Shown: piece after piece, positions 1 to 5,634 of the stretch
Position numbering within the stretch: position 1 is the first letter of the stretch
Layout of the letters: every line of letters starts with the position of its first letter
From: JADKIH01 sp031411835
Lineage (GTDB): Bacteria > Bacteroidota > Bacteroidia > AKYH767-A > 2013-40CM-41-45
NCBI GenBank assembly: GCA_031411835.1
Contig: JANOBV010000034.1
Location: forward strand, 1-8,095
DNA length: 8,095 nt
Direction of reading: 5' to 3'
The notes under the pieces: generated by a model
Told to the model about the DNA's origin: nothing
The model's input: only the letters and a program-made list of their open reading frames with translations
The model's database searches: none
Made by a program: the position numbers and the translations under genes

Positions 1-50
1 GTATAGGAAATTACAGAAACTGTTGTCACATATTATGAAAATGAAAGAAA

Positions 51-410
51 TCAAATGTTATAGACCAACCCCAAAGTATCATTGATCCTTTCAGTAAGCA
101 TTTCAATCAATTCCGGATCCATGAATTCATAATCGTCGGCAATATTCAAAACTTCAATGTTGGGAAGTTGCATTTTTCCGTATAACTCCCAGATCTTATC
201 TCTGTGCTCCTGCTCCATTACAAAGATCAGGTTCGCCCAACGCAGATCGTTCTCTGTTATTTTTCTGTCGCTGCGCTGACTTAGTCCAACAGAACGAATT
301 TTAAAACGATTGTCGTTCTTAAAAATATGTTCTGCTGTTCTACTGCGCCTTTTATTCTTCCCACATACAACTAGAATGTTGGGTCTGTTGAGTACTAGAA
401 AAGGTTCCAT
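51..410 (-). CDS. Low-molecular-weight protein tyrosine phosphatase-like protein (short COG4551-type)
   Basis: 119 residues. The N-terminal strand-plus-loop contains C16-G-K-N19-K-R-R22-S23, which fits the C-x5-R-S phosphate-binding loop of LMW protein tyrosine phosphatases with the conserved Asn at the fourth position. D98-P99 near the C-terminus matches the position of the family's general-acid Asp-Pro motif. The protein is shorter than classical LMW-PTPs (about 150 residues) and resembles the short 'predicted tyrosine phosphatase' group. By family it would hydrolyse phosphotyrosine or a small phosphoester in the cytoplasm; the substrate is unknown. The ATG at 410 is the only Met before the catalytic loop; no Shine-Dalgarno is visible. 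It lies 62 bp downstream of mqnE on the same strand with no promoter box in the gap, so co-transcription is likely. The loop is unusually basic (K18, K20, R21, R22). Confidence 0.85.
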   Translation of the reverse strand: MEPFLVLNRPNILVVCGKNKRRSRTAEHIFKNDNRFKIRSVGLSQRSDRKITENDLRWANLIFVMEQEHRDKIWELYGKMQLPNIEVLNIADDYEFMDPELIEMLTERINDTLGLVYNI

Positions 411-472
411 AGCTTACAATCTAATTGATGAATAAAATAAATAAACTGCGATTCGCGAATGAGGGATTGGGA

Positions 473-1597
473 TTACACAAATTCGGTAACGACATTATAC
501 AACGTATCCCTTTCAACTGCCTGTCGCCCCGACTCTTTTATCAACGCAACCAACTGCTCCGTAGTCAACGCCGGATTTTTTTCTTCTGCACCTGCCATTG
601 AATAGATCTTCGTCGTGTCATCGATTGTTCCATCTAGATCATCGACACCGAAGGCTTGCGATAATTGTGCAGTGCTACGACCGATCATCGGCCAGTATGC
701 TTTTACGTGATTGAAATTGTCTAGATAAATTCTTGAAACAGCATACGTTTTCAGATCCTCTATAACTGTAACTTCAGGAGTTGACGACATTTCATTGTCG
801 CCATTTCTAAATTTCAATGGAATGAAAGTGTTGAATCCTTTTGTTCTGTCTTGAAGTTGTCGCAAACGCTCCATGTGGTCGATACGATGCGTATAGTTTT
901 CAATATGTCCGTACAACATTGTTGCATTGGAATGCATTCCTAAATTATGTGCAGTCTCGTGGATCTTCAACCAAACATCTGACGAACATTTATCAGCGCA
1001 AATAATATTTCTGATGTCTTCATCGAAAATTTCTGCGCCACCGCCTGGAAGAGAATCCAAACCTGCTGCATTCATCAATTTCATTCCTTCTTCTGTCGTC
1101 ACTTTTGCTTTGCGGAACATGTAATCTAATTCCACTGCAGTAAATCCTTTGATGTGCAGATCAGGTCTGTGTGCTTTGATCTGTTTCATAATGTCTATGA
1201 AATAATACATATCCATTTTCGGATGCACTCCACCAACGATGTGAACTTCTGTAACAGGTTTTCCATCGTAGTCTTTTACTTTCTGAAGAATTTGTTCAGC
1301 ACTTAACTCCCATCCTTCTTCACGATTTTTCAATGTGCGTGAGTAAGCGCAAAACTTACAAGCGAAAACACAAATATTCGTTGGCTCAATATGAAAATTA
1401 CGATTGAAGTAAGTATGATTACCATTCTTCCGTTCACGAACATGATTTGCTAATGCTCCTAAAAATCCTAACTCTCCTTTTTCAAAAAGCTGAACGCCTT
1501 CATCAAATGTAATCCGTTCTGCATTCAATACTTTTTGTCCGATGGACTGAAGCGATTTATCTAAGTTGGTATCGTCAAGAAGAGTCTGAAGATTCAT
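473..1597 (-). CDS. mqnE: Aminofutalosine synthase MqnE (radical SAM)
   Basis: 374 residues, a normal length for MqnE. It catalyses the radical-SAM addition of the adenosyl group to 3-[(1-carboxyvinyl)oxy]benzoate, giving 6-amino-6-deoxyfutalosine in the futalosine route to menaquinone; cytosolic. The 4Fe-4S/SAM motif is C76-x3-C80-x2-C83, in 'TNICVFACKFCAYSR'. Further family signatures are 'HIVGGVHP' (119-126), 'LPGGGAEIF' (183-191), 'MLYGHIE' (227-233), 'FIPLKFRN' (258-265) and the C-terminal 'DGTIDDTTKIYSMAG' region. These fit MqnE better than the related MqnC or CofH/CofG, although that call rests on recognised family sequence and not on a search. The ATG at 1597 has an exact TAnnTTTG promoter box 19 bp upstream, supporting this start and a very short leader. 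No other mqn gene is in view; a phosphatase-like gene follows on the same strand. Confidence 0.93.
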   Translation of the reverse strand: MNLQTLLDDTNLDKSLQSIGQKVLNAERITFDEGVQLFEKGELGFLGALANHVRERKNGNHTYFNRNFHIEPTNICVFACKFCAYSRTLKNREEGWELSAEQILQKVKDYDGKPVTEVHIVGGVHPKMDMYYFIDIMKQIKAHRPDLHIKGFTAVELDYMFRKAKVTTEEGMKLMNAAGLDSLPGGGAEIFDEDIRNIICADKCSSDVWLKIHETAHNLGMHSNATMLYGHIENYTHRIDHMERLRQLQDRTKGFNTFIPLKFRNGDNEMSSTPEVTVIEDLKTYAVSRIYLDNFNHVKAYWPMIGRSTAQLSQAFGVDDLDGTIDDTTKIYSMAGAEEKNPALTTEQLVALIKESGRQAVERDTLYNVVTEFV

Positions 1598-1615
1598 ATT
1601 CGTTTTTTAGTTGTG

Positions 1616-1623
1616 CAAAGGTA
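1616..1623 (-). promoter_or_regulatory. Bacteroidota -7 promoter box for mqnE
   Basis: Read on the minus strand this is TACCTTTG, an exact match to the TAnnTTTG element used by the Bacteroidota primary sigma factor. It lies 19 bp upstream of the mqnE ATG, implying a leader of roughly ten bases. A -33 TTG is not clear at the usual distance (the sequence there is ATGGTT), so the assignment rests on the -7 box and its placement. Confidence 0.55.
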
Positions 1624-1766
1624 AGGTATTGATTGATTTTAACCATTTCTCCGTAAAGAAAAAACTAATTTACCAAAGTTCATTCTACAGACAAATGCGG
1701 TAAAAATCATCAAATCCTGACTTTCGCCTGACATTTAAAGCTTGATAGAACCGTTTTTTGGATTAA

Positions 1767-1781
1767 TATTGTAATACAATA
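1767..1781. promoter_or_regulatory. Perfect 15-bp palindrome, candidate operator before the response regulator gene
   Basis: TATTGTAATACAATA is a perfect inverted repeat (7-bp arms, one central base) ending 13 bp before the ATG of the response regulator gene. Its size and position fit a dimeric repressor or activator site overlapping the promoter or leader. No TAnnTTTG box is seen upstream of this gene, so its promoter is not located. That it binds protein is inference. Confidence 0.45.
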
Positions 1782-1794
1782 AACCGATGTCTGT

Positions 1795-2490
1795 ATGATC
1801 CGTATTTTGTTAGTAGAAGATGAAGAACATTTACAAGAAGCAATCAAACTAAATCTTGAATTAGAAGGCTACAAAGTTGTTGCAGTTGGTAACGGAATAG
1901 ATGCTGTAAAAGTTTTCAAGCAAGAGCGATTTAATCTTGTAGTACTCGATGTTATGCTTCCGGAACTAGATGGTTTTGGAGTTTGCGAAGCAATTCGACT
2001 TCATAATTCTTCTGTTCCAATTCTTTTTCTATCAGCAAAAAATACAAGTGAAGATAAGATCCTCGGACTAAAACGTGGTGCAGATGATTACATGACGAAG
2101 CCATTTAACCTGGAAGAATTTCTCTTACGTGTACATGCATTAGTCAAACGTGGACTTTCTCTCGAGGAGAAGAAAGAAATGAACGATGTCTTCCGCTTCG
2201 AAGGGAATGAAGTCAACTTTCTCACTTTTGAAATAATGGGAAAAGACAAAAAACAAATTCGCTTGACAAAAAAAGAAATTGCATTACTAAAATTACTTAT
2301 TGAAAGACGCAATGAAGTTGTTTCACGAGAACAAATTCTCGAAACAGTTTGGGGATATGATATTTACCCTTCTACTCGAACAGTCGACAACTTTATCTTG
2401 GCCTTCAGAAAATACTTTGAAGTAGATCCGAAAGAGCCCCAATACTTTTTCTCTGTTAGAGGGGTCGGATACAAATTTGTCTGCAAATAA
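1795..2490 (+). CDS. OmpR/PhoB-family DNA-binding response regulator
   Basis: 231 residues, typical for the family. Receiver domain about 1-118: acidic pair E8/D9 (in 'LLVEDEE'), phosphoacceptor D52 in 'VVLDVMLPELDG', S80 at the Thr/Ser switch position and K102 in 'YMTKPF'. C-terminal winged helix about 131-229, with 'LTKKEIALLKLL', the recognition-helix segment 'STRTVDNFILAFRKYFE' and the closing hairpin 'SVRGVGYKF'. All phosphorylation residues are present, so it should be phosphorylated by a sensor kinase and act as a transcription factor. No histidine kinase gene adjoins it, so it is an orphan within this window. A 15-bp palindrome precedes it, and an 11-base sequence occurs both upstream of it and between it and the metalloprotease gene, hinting at autoregulation and control of its neighbour. 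The specific regulon cannot be named. Confidence 0.93.
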   Translation: MIRILLVEDEEHLQEAIKLNLELEGYKVVAVGNGIDAVKVFKQERFNLVVLDVMLPELDGFGVCEAIRLHNSSVPILFLSAKNTSEDKILGLKRGADDYMTKPFNLEEFLLRVHALVKRGLSLEEKKEMNDVFRFEGNEVNFLTFEIMGKDKKQIRLTKKEIALLKLLIERRNEVVSREQILETVWGYDIYPSTRTVDNFILAFRKYFEVDPKEPQYFFSVRGVGYKFVCK

Positions 2491-2543
2491 GCGGGAAGTT
2501 GCGGTAAAAACAGACTAAAATGAAGAAAACTTCACTCTTCCCA

Positions 2544-2567
2544 CAACAATTACCTCTATAATTGTTG
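2544..2567 (+). other. Perfect 9-bp hairpin between the regulator and metalloprotease genes
   Basis: CAACAATTA and TAATTGTTG form a perfect 9-bp stem around a six-base loop (CCTCTA), 34 bp upstream of the metalloprotease ATG. It is AT-rich and is not followed by a solid T run, so it is a poor intrinsic terminator. It may be a 5' leader structure of the protease mRNA or a protein-binding inverted repeat. Confidence 0.4.
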
Positions 2568-2601
2568 CTCTAATTAATCACCTAAACAAAAAAAAATAAA
2601 A

Positions 2602-4821
2602 ATGATGAAAAACCTACTAGCAGTCAGTTTTGGATTATTGTTTTCATTTCTGACCAATGCAAGTAATCCAACGCAAAGAAATTGCGGTTCAATGGATAAT
2701 CTAAGCAGACTCCAAGCGGAAGATCCGAGCCTGGCAGCACGCATGCAGCAAATAGAAAGTATGACAAATGCTTACTTAGCTGTTCACAAGAATCAAAATA
2801 CAACCAATACAGTCATTACAATTCCAGTTGTCTTCCATATTGTGTATAGCACATCTGCTCAGAATATTTCGGATGCACAGTGTATTGCTCAATTAAATCA
2901 ATTGAATTTAGATTTTGCTCGATTGAATTCGGATGCATCAAATACTCCGACTGTTTGGCAAGGAATTGCACCCAACACCAACATTCAATTTTGCTTAGCG
3001 CAAAGAACACCAACAGGAGCAGCAACAACAGGAATTGAACGTAACCAAAATACCAGCACAACATCATGGTCAACAAACGACAATGTAAAACGTTCTGCGA
3101 ACGGCGGACTTGATGCATGGTCGTCTTCAAGCTACCTAAACATTTGGTCTTGTAATTTAAGCGGCGGTGTATTGGGTTATGCTCAATTCCCCGGTGGTTC
3201 TGCGGCTACCGATGGGGTTGTACTTCTTTATTCTTCTATAGGAAGTATGCTCAGTCCTGGTACAGCAACGCCTTACCATTTAGGTCGTACAGCAACTCAC
3301 GAAGTAGGTCACTGGTTAAATCTATATCACATTTGGGGTGATGATGGTACAGGATGTTCAGGTTCTGACAACTGTTCTGATACTCCTAATCAAGCGGGTG
3401 AAAATTATGGTACTCCTACATTTCCTAAAACGGATGCGTGTTCAGCTTCTTCGCCCGGAGTAATGTTCATGAACTACATGGATTACACAGACGATAATGC
3501 TATGAATATGTTCACTGTTAATCAGTCAGGACGAATGAATGCATTATTTGCTACCGGTGGTTCACGTGCTGGATTACTTACATCATTGGGATGTCAAGCT
3601 CCAACTACTGCTACTTGTGGTACACCAACAGGAACTACGACATCTTCAATTACAACTTCAAGCGCAACATTGAGTTGGACTGCAGTTTCAGGTGCAACTA
3701 GCTATAACGTACAATACAAATTAGCGAGTGCTTCTACTTATACAACTGTAAATACTGCTTCTACTTCATATTCATTATCTGGACTTACAAGTGGAACAGC
3801 TTATAATTGGAATGTGAATGCAGTTTGTGCAAGTGGTACGAGTTCAAATTCTGCAGACCTCACGTTTACAACTACAGCAGATGTAACTTGCGGAACACCT
3901 TCAGGACTTACATCTTCAAGTATTACTACAACAGGTGTCACTTTAGGATGGACAGCAGTAAGCGGAGCAACAAGTTATAACGTTCAATATCGTTTGACTT
4001 CATCTGCTACTTGGACAACTACGACATCAACTACGAATTCTAAAAACTTGATCGGACTTGCAAGTTCATCAAGCTATACATTCCAAGTTCAAGCGGTTTG
4101 CACAAGTGGCTCAAGTGCTTATTCTTCAACAGCAACTTTCACTACACTTACTTCTACTTCAACTTGTAGCGATGTGTATGAATCAAATGGAACATCTAGC
4201 TCTGCAAGTGTAATTGCTACTAACACAGACATCACTGCTTTGATCGGAAGTTCGACTGATAACGATTATTTCAAATTCACTACAACATCTCCGAATACGA
4301 AAATAAAGATCGTTCTTTCTAATCTTCCATTCGATTATGATGTTCGTCTTTACAATTCAAGTTTGACTCAATTGAGTATTTCTCAAAATGGTGGAACTAC
4401 CTCTGAGACGATCATTCGTAACACTACGACTGCTGCAACTTATTACATCCGAGTTTACGGATATAACGGAGCTTACAGTACGACCAGCTGTTACAATCTT
4501 CGCGTAAATGTTAGCGGTACTAACTTCCGTTCTTCTGATAATCTATCAGCTGATGTTGCAACTCCAATCTTCAATGACTTCACAGTTTATCCTAACCCTG
4601 CACATGGAGAAGTGAATGTTTCATTCAACTCATTGAAAAATGAAACGATCAATGTTCGCATCTTCGACATGGTTGGTAAAACAATCCTTACAAATCAAGT
4701 TGGCGTTGACCAAGGTGATAACAAATTCAGTTTTGATCTAGCTACGCTTACTAAGGGAATCTATTTTGTAGAGCTTAATAATTCTACGGAGAGATTGGTT
4801 AAAAAACTGATCGTGGAGTAA
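2602..4821 (+). CDS. Secreted M43-type zinc metalloprotease with FN3, PPC and T9SS sorting domains
   Basis: 739 residues. A Sec signal peptide covers about 1-20 (hydrophobic run 'LLAVSFGLLFSFL', cleavage probably after NA-S). The catalytic domain is about 70-332: zinc-binding H233-E234-x2-H237-x5-H243 in 'HEVGHWLNLYHIWGD', with Met-turn 'NYMDY' around M293 and Cys residues consistent with an M43 (pappalysin/cytophagalysin-like) metzincin. Two fibronectin III domains follow at about 338-424 and 429-516, then a PPC-like beta domain (about 521-637), and a C-terminal T9SS sorting domain (about 656-739, 'FTVYPNPAHGEVNV' through 'KGIYFVELNN' to 'KKLIVE'). It is predicted to cross the outer membrane by T9SS and act at the surface or outside. 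The usual metzincin Gly in HExxHxxGxxH is N240 here. ATG ATG at 2602/2605 leaves a one-residue ambiguity; the leader is A-rich. The substrate is not predictable. Confidence 0.92.
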   Translation: MMKNLLAVSFGLLFSFLTNASNPTQRNCGSMDNLSRLQAEDPSLAARMQQIESMTNAYLAVHKNQNTTNTVITIPVVFHIVYSTSAQNISDAQCIAQLNQLNLDFARLNSDASNTPTVWQGIAPNTNIQFCLAQRTPTGAATTGIERNQNTSTTSWSTNDNVKRSANGGLDAWSSSSYLNIWSCNLSGGVLGYAQFPGGSAATDGVVLLYSSIGSMLSPGTATPYHLGRTATHEVGHWLNLYHIWGDDGTGCSGSDNCSDTPNQAGENYGTPTFPKTDACSASSPGVMFMNYMDYTDDNAMNMFTVNQSGRMNALFATGGSRAGLLTSLGCQAPTTATCGTPTGTTTSSITTSSATLSWTAVSGATSYNVQYKLASASTYTTVNTASTSYSLSGLTSGTAYNWNVNAVCASGTSSNSADLTFTTTADVTCGTPSGLTSSSITTTGVTLGWTAVSGATSYNVQYRLTSSATWTTTTSTTNSKNLIGLASSSSYTFQVQAVCTSGSSAYSSTATFTTLTSTSTCSDVYESNGTSSSASVIATNTDITALIGSSTDNDYFKFTTTSPNTKIKIVLSNLPFDYDVRLYNSSLTQLSISQNGGTTSETIIRNTTTAATYYIRVYGYNGAYSTTSCYNLRVNVSGTNFRSSDNLSADVATPIFNDFTVYPNPAHGEVNVSFNSLKNETINVRIFDMVGKTILTNQVGVDQGDNKFSFDLATLTKGIYFVELNNSTERLVKKLIVE
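3613..4149 (+). repeat. Tandem fibronectin III repeat (two copies, 273-bp period) inside the metalloprotease gene
   Basis: Two copies of a roughly 87-residue unit begin at 3613 and 3886 (residues 338 and 429), each opening with TCGTP and containing the identical peptide WTAVSGATSYNVQY (3676-3717 and 3949-3990). The proteins are closely similar while the DNA differs at many third positions, so this is not a recent exact duplication. Confidence 0.8.
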
Positions 4822-4862
4822 ACTTTCAAATGAAGTGAAATTAAGTGAAATGAATTAAAATG

Positions 4863-4900
4863 AAAAAAGCTACTCCTTGTTGGGGTGGCTTTTTTTATTT
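4863..4900 (+). terminator. Intrinsic terminator of the metalloprotease gene
   Basis: GCTACTCC (4869-4876) pairs with GGGGTGGC (4882-4889) through eight base pairs (two G-U) across the five-base loop TTGTT, followed by seven T residues at 4890-4896. An A run precedes the stem, so the structure may also work for leftward transcription. It begins 42 bp after the stop codon. Confidence 0.85.
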
Positions 4901-5107
4901 TAACGGACGGATGAATAAAGAATGAATCCGTATAGTTATCGCATAGGCCCCATCTTAAGATAAAAAATAAATGGATAGTATTTCGTTCTGTAGATATGAG
5001 ATTATTTATAAAAAAAATAGCAAATTAACCTTTGTTGCCGTCAGCTAAAGTTTAATGTCATTTGGTTAAAGCGAATGATGTATTCGTTATTAATTTATAG
5101 ATTATTA

Positions 5108-5121
5108 GGCCCGTTAGGGCC
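5108..5121. repeat. REP-like GC hairpin, left arm outer
   Basis: GGCCC-GTTA-GGGCC forms a perfect 5-bp GC stem with a four-base loop. Its mirror partner in the right arm lies at 5360-5373. It stands out as a GC island in very AT-rich surroundings. Confidence 0.75.
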
Positions 5122-5159
5122 ATACTCTTGGTGACTTTTGGCCCCTACAGGAGGGCTAA

Positions 5160-5173
5160 GCCCCTTTAGGGGC
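5160..5173. repeat. REP-like GC hairpin, left arm inner
   Basis: GCCCC-TTTA-GGGGC forms a perfect 5-bp stem with a four-base loop, partnered by 5309-5322. It is part of the best-conserved 30 bases of the inverted repeat. Confidence 0.75.
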
Positions 5174-5186
5174 GCACTCCTTAAAC

Positions 5187-5295
5187 ATACCGCTTTTTTC
5201 GACAACGAAAGTACAATTGTACAAAAGGAATAAGCCGAATCACCCAATATATGCTGGAACTTTTATGCATTTGAATTAATGGACTCATACATTGT
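5187..5295. other. Spacer of the long inverted repeat with a 12-bp palindrome
   Basis: About 109 bp not shared between the arms. It holds the perfect palindrome GTACAATTGTAC at 5211-5222 and, just before it, a small hairpin TTTCG-ACAA-CGAAA (5197-5210). No coding frame, promoter box or RNA gene is recognisable in it. Confidence 0.5.
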
Positions 5296-5308
5296 GTTTA
5301 AAGAGTGC

Positions 5309-5322
5309 GCCCCTAAAGGGGC
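5309..5322. repeat. REP-like GC hairpin, right arm inner
   Basis: GCCCC-TAAA-GGGGC is the reverse complement of the hairpin at 5160-5173: same stem, complementary loop. Confidence 0.75.
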
Positions 5323-5359
5323 TTGACTTTCTCGTGTAATCTTTTATTACCGAAAGTAT

Positions 5360-5373
5360 GGCCCTAACGGGCC
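5360..5373. repeat. REP-like GC hairpin, right arm outer
   Basis: GGCCC-TAAC-GGGCC is the reverse complement of the hairpin at 5108-5121. Confidence 0.75.
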
Positions 5374-5608
5374 TGTCTCTTCTAAATACATATACTAATT
5401 ATGAATTCTTAAGTTTAACTTAACGACATTAAGCTAAAGCTGACGGTAATAAAATCCAATCTTCGAAATTTCCCTTTTCATAAACTTAATCGCAAAAGAG
5501 CAAAATACATTCTTTGCTTACTTAAGTTGAAGCCTGTGCGATAACTATCAAGATGAAAAATTGTGGATCTTTGCAGTGCTGCTTCCTTTTGAGTATGTGT
5601 GTCGATTC

Positions 5609-5634
5609 ACGAATTACGAAAAACGAATTACGAA
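5609..5634. repeat. Two-copy 12-bp direct repeat downstream of the TonB-domain gene
   Basis: ACGAATTACGAA occurs at 5609-5620 and again at 5623-5634, separated by AA, ending directly at the stop codon of the tonB-like gene. Short tandem ACGAATT-type repeats are, to my knowledge, frequent in Bacteroidota intergenic DNA. Its function is unknown, and it has no terminator-like fold. Confidence 0.7.

Larger units (their letters stand above)
4932..5548. repeat. Long imperfect inverted repeat (about 255-bp arms), MITE-like or compound REP-like element
   Basis: The left arm (4932-5186) and the reverse complement of the right arm (5296-5548) are collinear along their whole length, with paired blocks centred near 5240-5242 throughout. 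Matching blocks are: outer ends ATAGTTATCGCA (4932; 5537-5548), CTTAAG, CCGTCAGCT (5038; 5438-5446) followed by a TTAATGTC-containing stretch, AGGCCCGTTAGGGCCATAC (5107; 5356-5374), and an inner 30-base block differing at only two positions (5157-5186; 5296-5325). The remaining 109 bp form a spacer. No reading frame of note lies inside it, and it fills most of the gene-free gap between convergent genes. The structure suits a non-autonomous mobile element or a pair of oppositely inserted repeat units. No clear target-site duplication was found. The element fits no family I recognise. Confidence 0.8.

Noticed and set aside
1..50. Terminator or second gene downstream of the phosphatase gene
   Set aside because: Only a 4-bp inverted repeat (ACAG-AAA-CTGT at 13-23) is present; the stretch is too short to support a feature.
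451..460. ATTCGCGAAT palindrome between mqnE and the phosphatase gene as a terminator
   Set aside because: There is no loop in a perfect even palindrome and the T-rich tract is broken. It is too short to assign a role.
927..1124. Plus-strand open frame inside mqnE
   Set aside because: Antisense to a strongly conserved coding region, no promoter, and no recognisable protein.
2493..2542. GGGAAG...CTTCCC as the terminator of the response regulator gene
   Set aside because: The six-base arms are 38 bases apart and no T run follows. It is kept only as part of a possible leader fold.
2816..3130. Minus-strand open frame inside the metalloprotease gene (also similar ones at 2088-2312, and plus-strand 6239-6436 and 6537-6830)
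   Set aside because: All lie antisense to genes with clear domain signatures. Their translations are low-complexity or hydrophobic with no family signal.
4910..5561. GATGAATAAA (4910-4919) and GATGAAAAAT (5552-5561) as target-site duplications of the inverted-repeat element
   Set aside because: The match is imperfect, AT-rich, and not equally placed at the two arm ends (12 bp outside on the left, 3 bp outside on the right).
5565..5574. GATCTTTGCA as a plus-strand promoter
   Set aside because: One mismatch to TAnnTTTG, no -33 element, and it would read antisense into the tonB-like gene with no plus-strand gene ahead.
4901..5634. CRISPR array, tRNA or small RNA in the gene-free region
   Set aside because: There are no regularly spaced direct repeats, no cloverleaf, and no recognised RNA family. 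The repeats are inverted and explained by the long palindrome.
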